Assembly (NCBI RefSeq): GCF_031877795.1
Contig: NC_133935.1
Span: forward strand, 48,693,330-48,757,329
Source of the DNA: Strix aluco
Taxonomy: Eukaryota; Chordata; Aves; Strigiformes; Strigidae
Length of the DNA: 64,000 bases
Reading direction: 5' to 3'
How positions within the stretch are numbered: the first letter of the stretch is position 1; each line of letters starts with the position of its first letter. The translations under genes were made by a program, and so were the position numbers. Below the pieces are notes generated by a model that was not told where the DNA came from, searched no databases, and saw nothing but the letters and a program-made list of their open reading frames with translations. Shown here piece after piece: positions 23,601 to 38,600 of this stretch.

Positions 23601-26600
23601 CTAAACTTCATATGAAGTTCATATGGCTTCATGTAACATATTTAAGGGAAGAGGATCAGTGACCACATTTAGACTATTTCCATTACCTCACTTTTTGAGA
23701 AGGTTAAACATGGAAAAATATCTTCCCGATAAATTTTGTCCAAGAAAGGACATGTTCTGTCCATAGTAGGCTCATCCTTCCAAGATCTGAACTCATTGTA
23801 CAAAGACAGGTCAGCCTAGAACACAAAGATTCACATATTTTAGTACTGCAATTATCACACTGGTGTCTATCATTTGCAAATATCCACAGGTAAATAATGA
23901 GCATTATAACTAAATGCTTTCCATTGCACTGTGAAAGAATGCTATTATGCCCCAGCTATGAACACCTTCTTAAATCCACTTTCCTAAAACTGTAAATATA
24001 GGAAAATCAAAACATGTAATTTTCAAGACACCGAGGCAGCTGGTCACGAGTGGTGTCCCCCAGGGCTCGGTTTTGGGGCCACTCCTGTTTAACATCTTTA
24101 TTGATGATCTAGACGAGGGGATCGAGTGCACCCTCAGTAAGTTTGCAGATGACACCAAGTTGGGTGGGAGTGTTGATCAGCTCGAGGGTAGGGAGGCTCT
24201 GCAGAGAGATCTGGACAGGCTTGAGCGATGGGCTCAGGGCAACTGTAGGAGTTTCAATAAGGCCAAATGCCGGGTGCTGCACTTGGGCCACAACAACCCC
24301 CAGCAGCGCTACAGGCTTGGGGAGGAGTGGCTGGAGAGCTGCCAGTCAGAGAGGGACCTGGGGCTGTTGATTGACAGCCGGCTGAACAGGAGCCAGCAGT
24401 GTGCCCAGGTGGCCAAGAAGGCCAATGGCATCCTGGCTTGTATCAGCAATAGCGTGGCCAGCAGGGACAAGAAAGGGACCTTACCCCTGTACTCGGCACT
24501 GGTGAGGCTGCACCTCAATTACTGTGTTCAGTTTTGGGCCCCTCACTACAAAAAGGACATTGAATGACTTGAGCGTGTCCAGAGAAGGGCAACGAAGCTG
24601 GTGAAGGGTCTGGAGCACATGTCGTACAAGGAGCGGCTGAGGGAACTGGGGTTGTTTAGTGTGGAGAAGAGAAGGCTGAGGGGAGACCTCATCGCCCTCT
24701 ACAACTACCTGAAAGGAGGTTGCAGAGAGCTGGGGATGAGTCTCTTTAACCAAAAGCGACAGGACAAGAGGGAATGGCCTCAAGTTGTGCCAGGGAAGGT
24801 TTAGACTGGATATTAGGAAGCATTTCTTTACAGAAGGGGTTGTTAGGCGTTGGAATGGGCTGCCCAGGGAGGTGGTGGAGTCCCCATCCCTGGAGGTGTT
24901 TAAGAGCAGGGTTGACACAGTGCTTAGGGGTATGGTGTAGCTGAGAACGGTCAGTGTGAGGTTAATGGTTGGACTAGATGATCTTCAAGGTCTTTTCCAA
25001 CCTAGATGATTCTGTAATGCATTCACAGGTCACCGCACCACCAGGGACAACCTAATTACTGCTTCCCCATTCCCTAATCTTCCAGGATAGCTTTGAAAAA
25101 CTTAACTGATTGTTTAAACAGATAAAAGCAAAAAAATAATTTTCTTCTTGATGTATCTTCATTACAGTATTTTCGTCTATCTCCATTTCTGCGAGTTACA
25201 GAAAAGCAGAGAAGTCTAAAGAAAATTGCAATCCTAGATATCTTATACATTCACCCTGCATCTGAAGATAACACACTGCTATCCAAACACTAAAAAACAG
25301 ACTTTTAACACACTAAATATACTAACACAGGAGAACAGGAATTCAATATACAAATCAAATAAAACTATACTCTTAGTCTTCATTTTTCATCTTTATCCCC
25401 AAATTCTCTCCTATACTACGCTACAATAGGAAAGCAAGGGTATTCACTGGGCACAGTTTATGAGCCTGCTCCCCCACAGCTCCTCTTGTAAATGGAGAAA
25501 TATTAAAACAACCCATTAAATCATGCTAGGAGTAAGCATGCTCTGTATTAGGAAGAGATGGTTTTATCTGCTTTGAAACAATCTTGTTTTGTAATCTCCA
25601 TGTTGAGATCAGTTTAGCAGTGGGAAGACACCTATCCAGTCTGGCGCTCAGGAGACTGGTACTAAGTCACTATTACAAATCCACATTTGCATTATGGGAC
25701 AGCTTGTCCCATGGGCTGGCAACCCCTAACAGCTGGAGCACACTGAGGTAATCCCAGAGCACATCATCTGGTTTAGAGTTACTTGAGAAGGATCCTGTTC
25801 ACGGGCACCAACACTGCTCCAAGACATGAACCAGGCAGACTGGGGATAAGCGATTCTGATGCATAGTCCTAATCCAACATAAAAGGCTAATGCCAGTCCT
25901 CAGTGGCATATGCAACACCATACTCAGAACTGGTTTTGACATTCTGCTGACACAGACTTCAGCACCTTTGCACTCCAACTGGTTGTTAAATCCCCTTCTT
26001 ATACTATAGCAGACCTATACTCCTAAAACCCAAACCTTAAGCTATAGGGATGTACGCTGCAGGCCAAAGATAAGCCAGGATGTGATTTTAAATTTTTATA
26101 ATATTAAAAACAAATAATATAGATGAGATAATGAAAGAGTGAAAATAATGTATGTTAAAAATTATAATAATTAATTTTAATCCTTTTCAAAAAATCAGTA
26201 CACTGCTTTGAACCAACCTCTTCCAGTCTTTTGTTCTTTCTCCATGCATTACCTCTTCCCTCAGCTCCCAGCACTTCACCATTCTTTTACATATATATTC
26301 TGGGGAGTTCTTTTGTCATTTTTGTGGTGTTTTTTTTTCTTGAAAAGAACCTACAAAAATTAGACTGGCAAATTTGTTTTCCACTAGAACTACTTGCCTT
26401 ACGCTCAGGTACAATCAGGAACAACCATCTTAATTAAGCTAGCCCATAAATGTTCTGGTTGCTAAGCCACCAACTTCATTGTACAAATGCAATTCAATAG
26501 GTGTAACTTGCTCCCTAAAGGAACATTTCCCATACCTTAAAACCCATCTCAGGTCTGGCTTTAAAATGAATACAATCAAGAGATATCATCAGAAAAAAGC

Positions 26601-29600
26601 TGGGTTTGATTTGTACTATATGATTCTAAAAATTAAGTTGCATTTCTTATTAACTTGGTTATTTTCTAGATTTAACTCAATTTCCCCCAAACCTGCAATT
26701 TATCAAGAAGCTGCCTTGAAACTCAGAGAATATAGCTTGATGCTCTTCCTTTCCAGTCTACCCTGTTACATGTGCATCTCCTCCTTGCCTTTACTTGTCC
26801 TTTCACTAGACCAAAGTTTTGATTACCTGCAATTAAATCTACAGCCAACTGTAATAATAATTCTAGGTAAATTTTTAATGCTTTCATTTTACAGTAAAAT
26901 ATAACATCAGAGAAACATTTAACAATATAACATTTCAGCTCTTTGAACAACACTAACACATTCATCAGTCATTACACTGAGTGGATGCTACTTGCCTGCC
27001 TAAGAGCCAGGCAGCTATTCAGCTTGCCTAAATCCTGTTAATACCTAAATTGGACATGCCTACTTATCCTAGAGGTTACTCTACATGCTAGGAAATATTT
27101 ACCTGGGATGTTGGCACCTTTGTGGCTCCACTGAAATTTAGGGTGGACAGACAGCCACTCTAACTCCATCTACGTTCCACAAAGAAACCTGAGAGTTGAC
27201 ATGTGTTTACACTCAGCTCCATGCAACATCTCGAAACGCAAAGCTCTGGGTGGTAGACGTTCCATAGGGTACAAAGCTGTCATTCCCCACACCACAAGGC
27301 TGCTACATATCCCCTGAGCAAGCGTACTCTCAGTCCCACTTTTGAAGCTGTCACTCAAAATCAGAAGAACATGCAAAGGTTAACCTAACTCAGTGGCAAG
27401 AATATTTAGCAAGAAGGGGACAGAACTAGGGTTTCTGACCTAGCTCCCAGAAATGCAAAAACATCTACCTTAGACCAACAACAAACCAAAGCAGTAAACA
27501 GACCCACAAATCACTGGACAATGAAAGCAGTAGGGAACACGTCTCCCCTGCTTAAAACAATGTCCTAACCACCATGCCAGAGGCAGCCTTGCTTTCTTCA
27601 CCCCACGTTGCATGCTACTAAATACCTCTGCTTAGAAGGAAAGACAGAAAGACAAGTCTCAGTGGGCATAAAATCTGTGTTTCTTACCCCTCTGACAATG
27701 GCCAGCAGCCACAGAGCTGGCTGCAGAGCAGTACAAGCGGAAAGACAGTGACATGTCTTCATTTTACAGCCTCCCAGCTTCTAGCAATCTGAAGTTAAAG
27801 AAACTTCCTAAGCCAAATGTCATATATATCTTCCATATACCTTGACAGGCTTTTCGTTTGTCACTTTGCATGACTACATTTTGAACACATTTATATTTTT
27901 AATCTTGCTATCTCGTGACAATGAGTTGTAAAGTTTCATTACATACTGGCTGAAAATGATTTTCCTTTCAGCTTCCAGCGTTTTCTTATTACAAGAAATC
28001 ATTAACATTTGTTCACCATTCATCTTCCTCATGTCACCTCTGATTGCATAGATTTTTGTTCTACCTCAAGTGTGTCTCTCTACACAGAAATACTTCCATA
28101 GGTTTGACCATGTCACACTTCCTTGTATTTTCATTATGTCTCAAGATGAAGATATTGTAGCTGCATGCACAGACACACAAATCTACTACATGTTTATACA
28201 GAAGTATAATGCTTTTTCTTTTGCTATTTATTCCTTTCCTAACAGCTCCTAAGGTCTGTGGGTCTTTGACCATCACTGAGCACTGAGATGGTATTTTCAA
28301 GAGAATCATCCACAAGTACACTACTTTTTTTCCAGCACAATGTAGCTATTTCTAAGTCCACAACTGAATCTCTGCTAGAGTTGCATTTTTTCCCTAGATG
28401 CCTCATTTCTCATTTATTGATTCTGAATTTCATTTGCTGTTCTACTAACCACTCAGTATCATAAGATCCTTCTCAACTCTTCGGTCACTTTTTGCTACTA
28501 CCATTCCAAGGACTTAAGCACCAACCTATCACCTCATTATTTCCCCATTTTTAATTACATGAGTAGATTAAAATAAAAAAATTTTAAAAAAATCACAGAC
28601 ACCTCTGGGACTCCAGTGGTAACTCACCTCCTGTTCTTTAATAAATCATTGATTCCATCTTTTCCCTGGCTTCTTTCACCCATTATTGATCTATGAAATG
28701 ACTCTTCCTCTTTTCTATGACAATTTATGAAATATTTATGAGTTTATGAACTTCCAGTGATGGACTTTGTAAAAAGCCACTAGGACTTAACATTCAGCTA
28801 TACTGTGGGGTTTTTTTAATGCTCATCTTTAAATTATTAATTCCAGTATTTTAAATCTTATCTCATCTTCCCTTAATGATTTAAAGGTAAACAAGACTTG
28901 GAAAAATCACCACCTACTGGTATGTAAGAAAAATTTTCTTTCATTAATGAAAAATATCTCTAAAATAGTCAGTATTACATGAAGATCTAATGTATAGTAG
29001 ATTTACTGTGAGTAAAACAAAACAATAAAGTCAGCTTGTCAGCAAAAAGAGGACAATCCTCATATTGTTACCTCTTTACAGTCTTTTACAATTGGCTGCA
29101 TCATGGTAAGGTCCTGATGACTGCCACCCATAGCACTGCTTGTACTCTTGTTTCTTGCGTGGCCTTTTTTAAAAGGAGTTTTTCCACTAGATTGAAACTC
29201 CTTAGTTGGAGATGTTGGTGAAGTGGACAGTACTAGTGTTTTCAGTGCTGCTACTTCAGCCTGGAGGACATCAATCTTGGGGAGGAAAAAAAAAGTCATT
29301 AAGAAACAAACATTGTATTAGGCTATAAATATGTTACATCATTTAACAAAATTTCCAGTTAGCTTAGTTCAAATCAAGACTTCATCTTCCACAGTACTAA
29401 CACGCAGATACCTATGCAATTGCATACTGTAGTAACACTGGCTTCCTATGCACCTTGCTAGCTATCTGATACGATGCTGAAACACCAGCTGTGTCCATAG
29501 CTGCTAGCTAAGAATACATCAAGGTGATGCAGAACAACTTAGTATATATTTTAATGATGTATACAGGTAATGCTCTATTTACATCTTTCTGATTCACACT

Positions 29601-32600
29601 TTAGATTCATAACCATGTGAAAAGACAAAGCAAACAAGTTGGAAAAAACTCACCTTTCCTTGTGCTTCTTTTAATTGCTTTTCTGCTGCAGCTTGTTTGA
29701 CATTAGCTTCTTTAACCATTTTGTGTGCTTCCTATAAAAAAAAAATGTTTAGCTAGTGTAAATGCTTCACACAATTTACAAGATCCAGTAAAAAACCCAA
29801 ACAACTACTTTTGCTTCACAGAGACTACTTGTGAACAGTAAGTGGTGCACCAGTCTGAAATTAAATAGTTACACACCAAAAAATACCTACAAATCTACTA
29901 TTTGGATTCATCACTGGCCCACCAAGTTTCTTCTCCTTGGTCCTGAGCCCAGATTCAGAAATTCAGCAGCTCCACCCACCTGCCTCCAGCAGTAACAGTA
30001 CCTGTCATAAACACCAGGCTCCAGTCACGCTTCAGTGGCTGACAAGTCCTTGACCCCCAAGAGAAAGACTCAACCAGTAGGAACAAAAGCAACATGGGCA
30101 CAGTAGCACATTCAAAAGAACTTCTCCCTTCTTCTAGCCAGTACAACCAGTTTTAGTCAACTGTAAACTTCTGCATGACAGAACCGGTCAAACAACTATG
30201 AAGTCTAAATTCTTACCATCAATAAAACAGACAAAGCAACAGCTTAAAAATAGCTGGTGGATTAATAAACATTTCTTAAGTAGAACAGAAAAAGCATTAA
30301 AAACCAATCCAAGTAAAAAAAACCAAGGCTAAGCCAATACAGAAGAAAGCATAAAAGGATTTGGGATTTTTTAAATATCCTTTTACCTCCTAAGTCTTTT
30401 GTCTGCATAATGTATTTGTTTAGGCTCTGATCTAGTAATTTGCACCTGTGATCAAATTACTGTTCTTACTTGGCACTTACTGAAGGCAACAAAGATTGAA
30501 AGATCAGGGCCACCGACTAAATTACTTGGGATAAGATCCTTGTCATATCTGTAAAGCGCCTAGCACATATCTGGACGCTATATAAATAAAACAAAAAAGT
30601 TCATACATCATCATACCAAAAGATCTGGCTCCCAGTGGCATACAACACAGCTGTATAATATGGGTTTGTAAAATTCTAAGTAACAACAGACACATGCAGG
30701 AATGGGAACATACACATTTATACAATGTGTACAAATACATTTAACATTGACCATGCAGTTTCTGCTTAGTGATGCACCTTTGAAAGCAAAGCATGTTACA
30801 GTGCTATTACAGTGTAATAATGTAGTGTATACACCCAGCTTTGCAAAACAAGTCACGATCCTCCACTGGGATGCATTAATATAAGCTCTAGCATATCCAC
30901 TTATATGGTCACTGAAATTAGTGGGATTCAAAATAGAACATGAATTCAAAGCCTGTAGATCCCAGTGCAAAAATCAAGAAACCTCAACACTGTGTTTTGT
31001 TAGGGCCTCTTAATGAAATTAAATCACAGAAGAAAATTCAAGTGACATGCCCACAATGGTTCTGAATAATGAAAACTCAAAGAATTATTACTAACTTGCT
31101 GTATTTCAAACATAGCTTTAACAAATTTATACATTGTTCTAAGTTATGAGGTGTCATCAACATAAAATTATATAAAATTATTTTTATTCCACTACAGTTA
31201 AAATACCTGAACATTTTCCTCCCCCGCCAAGATACACAAGTATTTATGCTAAAAAGCACCTTTCCAGTCTCCCGTTTATTCTCTACACGCAGAACTGCTT
31301 AATATTTTAAGTAAATTTGCCCTACCAGGATGATGAAATAAAATGCACTGCCAACCCACAGAGCAGTTTGTAATTTGATTTTTGAATGTCAGTACTTTCA
31401 AGATTTTAATAGCACTTTTATACCAATACAATATCATAGCTTTAAATACTGCTTCTAAAATATACCTAATGTTGTATCTTTATCCATCTGCTGAAAACTT
31501 ATGATTTGGTAAACACATAAATCATCTCCAGATTATGACATTTATTCTGACGGTCATAGGTATCACAATTTAGTCTCTAGACATTCCTACATATACTCCT
31601 GTGATAAAAGGGGAACTGATTCTACTTCAAGTATGGATTTAAGATTTTTCTCCATGTAATACAAGCTCACAGTCTTTGCTGACACTACTGCTTTTCTCTC
31701 AAATGAAAAGGTCCCACTTAAAGTTCAGGCTTCTCACTTGGTAACCAGGTTCCACTTGGTACATCACCCAGTATTAATGTTTCTTTTCAAGTTTGTGGGA
31801 GTAGCATGCTGCCAGACCCAAAATTCAAAAGCTGAAAGCATGGTTAAGTTATGTACTTGCTACCTCCATTGATCTGGAACTACGTTATTTTTTTATTTAG
31901 TCACCATGGCAACCCCAAATTTAGCTCTTATCTAGATAGCCTTGTTGTCAGACAGAGAAGCTGTCTCAAAATAGTTATGCCAAAAAATAAGTCTAAACAG
32001 TTTTAAGCTTTCTGATATATTTTCTTCCTTTTGTGTCTAGGCAGACTGACAAGCTCAACGAGGTCTCTTTCATCTAAGTGAAAAGTCTACTGCTTGCTCT
32101 TAAGCCTCTACTTCACCACACCCGGGTCTTCAGGACACAGATCCCTTTATAAGCTTATTGCAGAAAAATTCAGCATACAATATACTGATTCTATATAAAA
32201 CATCTGGCTCAGCTTCCTTTAAGTATATCACATCGAAGACTCCAACAAACCTCAAACAGACTAGCTGTAAGTTCTTCCAATTCCTGTCCAAGTTGATCTC
32301 GCACTTTAGAAAGCCTTTCACATTCTTCATCTTTTAACTTCAGCTCCTATGAAAAATTGAAAGTTATTTATTCTGACTTAGAGTAGTAATTTGGCCTTTT
32401 AAAGCTAATACCACAGAGAGGGGGGAGAAAAAAAAAATATCAGAGAAACATAAAACCTTTGCTAAACAAAGCCTTTCAAAATACTAATCTTAACACTAGA
32501 AGCAAATAAATTAATGCTGTACATACATAGCTATTTCTTCCTGCTATACAGAAATATACCAGGCCAATTAAAAATATCTGAGCTAGACATCAGCATTTCC

Positions 32601-35600
32601 AAAATACTCTGAAGTAAAAAAAGCTTTTTTCCCTGAACATATAGAAGACTAAAGTCACTTAAAATACAGATCAAATTAATTATTGGGACAGACAGAATAT
32701 CAGTTCTGTTCACCCATTCCTTAACAGACACTTAAAGAAAGTAATTCTTTAAAAAAAAAATCAAAAAGCTTTATCTCAATAGAATCCCCAATTCTAAAAG
32801 AATCTTAAAACATATTTTACTATAAGTATTGTTTTCTGCATACCTCCTTACAACTAATACAACTCCAAAATCAGACCATAATTATGTCCTTACTCATTTA
32901 TGCAGATATACAAATCAAAGCAACTTAATGAAATTCAAAACGTTATTTGTCTACACCACTAAAATTTGAGTGAAGGCCTGACCATACCACTTTTACAGTA
33001 AGATTTTAACACAGATTTGTCAGTATAAGTGTTACACATGCCCAGTCTCATCTGTACTGTCCTACGGCTAGGGGAAAAGTGGAGTAATTTGCAGAGAAGT
33101 ACAAAAAGTTTGACAAGGAATTTGAAAGAAAAGTTCTTCTCCCCTTCCCCAACCATTAAACCCTGGAACCTCTTATAAGAAAGAGAAGGATGGAGAGAAA
33201 AAGTAAGGGAAAGAAAAGCAGCAGACAGCCCATTCTGACCTTTCAAGCATTTTTTTTTTTGGCTTGGCCATAACTCCTCTCCCATCTTCATCTAGTTCTT
33301 CCTCCTCTTCTTTTCCCCCTGCCAAGCTAGCTCAGCCAAACCTGTCACTGACATGTTAAAGACTCCAAATACAATCTAGCAATGATTTGCTTTGAAAACC
33401 TCCAGAAACCAATAAAGAAAACAGATGCCTTCAGAAAACTCTGGAAGGCCAGTCACTACAGAGTCATAAAAAGGCCCAAATGGCAGCTTGCCTTGTGTTT
33501 CTGGGAGGCGGTTACTATTTCTCCCAAAGTCTTCATGATTGAGTGATGCTGTACACAATGATGTGGGAAACTACATCTTGCCTTGCAACATGCTGCTATT
33601 AGGTCTTGCTCTCAATTTCTGCAGTGAAACTGGCAATACATTTTCCTCTAAGATGAAGGGTCCTGTTTGACTTCAGCTCCTAAATTCAACAGGTGTTTAA
33701 AGGACTGTTCTAGACTCATTTAGTGTCAAAGGCATTACTTCTCCCTTGTTTTATTTGGTTTTAATTTTGGACATTTTAATAGATTTTTAGCCTAGTTTGT
33801 TCGCTACTTTGATTTTTTTGCTTTCCATGTGCAACCTTTTAACTATGCTGAAAGGTACCACTTAAATGATGGTTTTTTTCCAAACACAGTATTTCTCAAG
33901 TAATACTCAACTCTTACTTACTAGCTAGTATTCTGCACACAGTGACCTATCCCAAAAAAAAAGGCGGAAAATAGCTACAGATGGAGGGAAGGGGAGGAAA
34001 AAGCAATACAAAAAGCCAAAGAGAAAAAAATACTGAAAAAAAAAAAGATGTTAAAGAAGGGGGAAACAATTTAATTCATTTCATATTGGTTTAAAGTATT
34101 TTCTATATAAAGTATGACTATTAATCAGGAAATGAAAGATTCTGATGCAAAATGCTTAAAGCTCAAGTTTCATGTGTTCCTATAAATGCAGGGAATACAT
34201 CGATACATTTCCTTTGGTTTACTTCACTGATTTATAAGGAAAATGCTGCATATACATCAATACATCTTAAAAGGAGGTTGTATTAATATTCAGGCCAAGA
34301 GTTACCAATCTTACAATGAAGGTAGAACTACCCCAGGTCCACTCTTGGGCTGCCACTATCAATACGCTATTTTAAGTAAAATGATTACAGTTTTGCCTAC
34401 AACTGGAAAGATTAGGGGGGTTAGATTAAAATTTAGGCAGACAAGTAAAGCTACTTACTGAAAACAAAAAGGAGACAACATCAGGCACTCTACTACGCAT
34501 GGCTGCTTAACTAGATTTGTCAAACACTGGGCAAGTTTCCATGACATGATTCAGGAGGAGCATAAGAGAACGCATTATTTTGCCAAGCAAGTTTAATAGC
34601 TCGGGTTTTTCAAGCAGGGCAGAAATAAAGAGTGCCCAAAGCAAAAAGCTTAGCAGTTATTAGCAACATTGCTACTGCCTGTGTCTTAAAGGCATTACTG
34701 GAGACTTCCCAGCCATACGCAATAGAGGCAGAAGAGACAACTGCATGTGCTATACTAACCATCCATGCTGCCATCCCACGTTACTGTTCTGAAAAAATAA
34801 CTATATGAAGATGAGCTAATATGAAGCATATCAGACAGCTAACAAAGTAGGTAATAAAAAAATTTAACTTGCATGGAAAAAACCCTTAAAATTTAAAAAA
34901 AATATCAAAGCGTCTTATTATTGCTTATTTCACTTTGATATTCACAGACTACAGGTGGGTCTTTAGAAAGAACTGGTGAGATAAGGAATGTAAGTTATAG
35001 CTTCAAAACCATTCGTATTTTAAATTTTAGAAGGAAAATCTTAACATCTATAGTTCAGTAATTTAACCAAGTCAGAACTAGGTGCAGAAGACCAAGGAAA
35101 AAAATGAAGATTTTTCTACAGATATCGCCTAAAATCAGAACCATGGGATACTGCTGAATCCTGAAGTTGTCAAAAAAGTTCATATTTATAATACATTTCT
35201 GTTTGACTGGTCTTCACTCAGCACCCAAGTTAAACAAGCTACATAAGAATTAGTCCACTGCAACCACATTTACAAGGGTGTTTAATGTAAGAGAGTTCCA
35301 GCATATCTTTTCAGAGGTAAGAAAATTTCACAAACTAATGAATCATCATCTTATGGTATGGGTGAAGATGCTTCTGTTTTGCTTGCATGTAGTCTCCTAC
35401 TTGCCTGAGAAAATTTCTATGTCTACGATACACTACAACAGCATCAGTCAGAGGTGTGGAAACTGAAAACTTTCATCACTCAGACAGCAAGGAACTGCAG
35501 AGGACCAACCCACCTTTAACAATCACAAGCGAGTGGCCTTACAATTCAGCTGCAATTTTGTTTTAGAAACGCTGGGAAACATACTCTTCAGTGGAGTTCT

Positions 35601-38600
35601 GGGACAGTATATTTATTATTCTGGAACATCCTCATTTTTATTGTTTGTTAACTTATAAGCAAATGACAATAGAAATTTAAAAATTCTGGATGTACTGTAT
35701 AGTACAACTGGAATTCCTGGACAGTTACTGTGAATCTATTTATTCATTAATCCATGCAGAGTTTTAAAACGTCATGTTTTACTGCGGAAAAATAAAGATT
35801 TAATCACCAGTGTGATTCTGTGCACAGAAACACTGTAACAATGGCAATAGCCTCTGTTATACTGGATTCTTTCATGATACAGGCAGAATAATAGAAAAAA
35901 AACCCTACTTCAAATCCTGTGTCAATACACAAGATCTGAAGACAAGAGATCAAATTGTGACACTCAGTTTGTTTCTGAGATGGAGAATGCATACAGAAAT
36001 TGAAGCCTTTGAAAGAAAAATCTAGGTTTGAGGATCACTACATTGAAATTTACAATACCACATCCTATACTGTCACCTCTTTCACAAGAATCACTGTATC
36101 AGCTGGAAAAAACTCTCAATTTCACCCCACTAGGGAAATATCAGTAATTCAGATTTCTACTACAAGAAGTCAAACATGGTTTTACTCATTACCAATAAGC
36201 CTACAGATCTTACTCTAAAGACATTAGGAAGCATGGAATTCGTTCTCAAACCAAAGATGGTATTTGCAACCAACATCTCTGGTAGACCGCTCTTTCCTCA
36301 TGAGAGGAGGGGACTGACGATCAGTGACAGCTGATAATTTCAACACTCCAGGAGAAAACATATCAAAACAGAAGCTTAAGTTTCCCTCTGCAGTCATGGA
36401 TGACATCATTATAGTGACAGTCTGATTGATCAGGAAATAACTTCAGGGCCAAATCACATAAAAATTCAAGGAAAACAACTATGAACTGCCACAGCTCAGA
36501 ATCTACAAGCAAGCCATCAAAAATACATGCAACGTGTTGCTAATAAAGATGAAAAGCAAACAAAAGGCATTCCTTTGTAAGGACTCCACTAAACTTACAC
36601 ATCAAGACATACCATATGTCAAAATACCATCATTATTGTCTCAGATGTTATCTACATGCCACTGATCTACCTTTAGTAACCACGGTGACACAGCTCAATC
36701 CAAACATGGCAGAACAAATGCAAATGCATAGACACATGAGGAGATAAGGTCCCAGGCACTGAATTGCTAAGCCTTTTAACACCTTCTCAATTTTCCTGAT
36801 GCTGCTTTAAAAGGCTAGCAAGACAAGGAGAAAAGTTCAGATCATCTAAAGCAAGGGCTCTCCAGCTCCACTTTACAGAATACAGCCAGAAATTGTCTTC
36901 AGTGAACGAATAAGTAAAAATGACCTGGATGGTCTCAAAGACTGGAAAATCTATGTCATTTTAATTACAGGGGCATTTTAAGGCAAAAGCATGGCCAATC
37001 TTATACGTTCCATTAGTATAGAATGCTGCCCTGCTGTTACCTCTGACCCAACCTTTCTCCGAATCTTATGACACGATTTGGTGCTGCAACCGAATCTAGA
37101 TTGAAATAGAAAGCATATTTCCTCTCACAAAGAAACAAGTTTTTGAAGCTTTTTTTAACAATTTTGCCAGCAATGCTGCTCATTTTGAGGAATGAAGTCT
37201 GTAGCCTTAACAAATACAAGGCATATACAAAGGAGAATAAAAAAGACTTATATCTTTATTCTATTCCTGAATAATTTCTTCAAGAACCATACTTAAATGT
37301 CTAACAATTACATGCCATACATATATCTCTAATATAAAAAAAAAAAAGAGAGCATATTAAGAAAAGTTGCACTCCAAGAGAGACAGGAAAAAAAAATTAG
37401 GTAAGAGATCCCTAAGCTTCAAAATTCCTGTTTCCCTTCTAGTTCTCTTTCTGATCACAACTGCAACAAATTCAGATCAATCTTTAACACATATTACAAT
37501 AGCATACAGTTTGGGTAAGAAATTTGGAACAAATGAAAAATACAAGATAGCAAATTTGTGTTTATTTTCACTCCTGGAAATTCTCTAGTCTGTAAGGTTT
37601 CCAGTCTCAGTGAGCCCACAAAATTCAAGTGCAAATTGTAATTCTCATTTTTCTCACTGTTCCTAATAAACAGCACAGAGACTTACAGAGAATTTAAAAA
37701 CATTATGCAAAAAACAACCGCTATACACAGGCACTACCTATTAATTATATCTCTACAGATTTTTAAACCTAGTACTCATTAAAAATGTGAATATACTTGG
37801 AAATAAAAGTTTAAAGACTGCATGACATACTGAATATTGTGGAGTGGGCACAGGCCTATGTGAGCAGCCATGACTTTTGGAAGAAAGCAATCAGAGATGA
37901 CTTAGGGATAGAAGAAAACTAGTCCTCATACAGGAAGTGGAATAAAGCAGGTATTACGGAATGAATAGGGTTTATTGTTGTACAGTGTGTAAACTCCTGC
38001 TATGAATCCTGTGTTACTGAGCAATTCTGGAACAATGCAAGTTTAGGAAGACAAGCAGACAAAATAAGTTATCCATCCAGTATATAACACTGGCAAGAAT
38101 CAGCCTGATGGGTTAAGAATTAGCAAGAACTTTGACATGTACAGTCTTAAATTAGGGCTGAATCACTTTTGTTAAGACAACCCGAAGGATTTGAAAATAC
38201 ATAACATGCAATTAGTATGTCCTAGCAGCCTTAATGCCATTTCCTTAAAAATGACCTTAACAAATTGCAGAGTGAAATAGGAAACATTTCAATCTTTAAG
38301 AGACAAAGTAGTATACACTGGAATAAGATGTTCAGATCATTCTAAGGTAACAGTGGTAGATCTGAGTTGTGTTTTTCAAGTACGGTAGGTGTACTCTGGT
38401 ATACTGGCAGGAGCTAGAAGAGCTCTTCTAAAATTTAAACTTTTAATTTTTTCTTACTTTCTAAGGTTCCAAATTCAACTGCTAGGATTATATATTCACA
38501 TGCAAGGTCCTCAAACTCAGCTCAGGTTTATGTTTCCTTTCAGTGGTCAAATGCTAAGCAAACGAACACATTAGCAAAGGAAGCAACTACTCAACAATAA

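Larger units (their letters stand above)
23816..29071 (-). other. RAB3IP: RAB3IP intron with young and old CR1 copies
   Basis: This 5.26-kb intron contains the plus-strand CR1 at 24042-25015 and the degraded CR1 relic around 27895-28800. The remaining sequence is AT-rich and shows no gene. The region at 27120-27720 is slightly GC-richer but without recognisable content. Confidence 0.85.
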
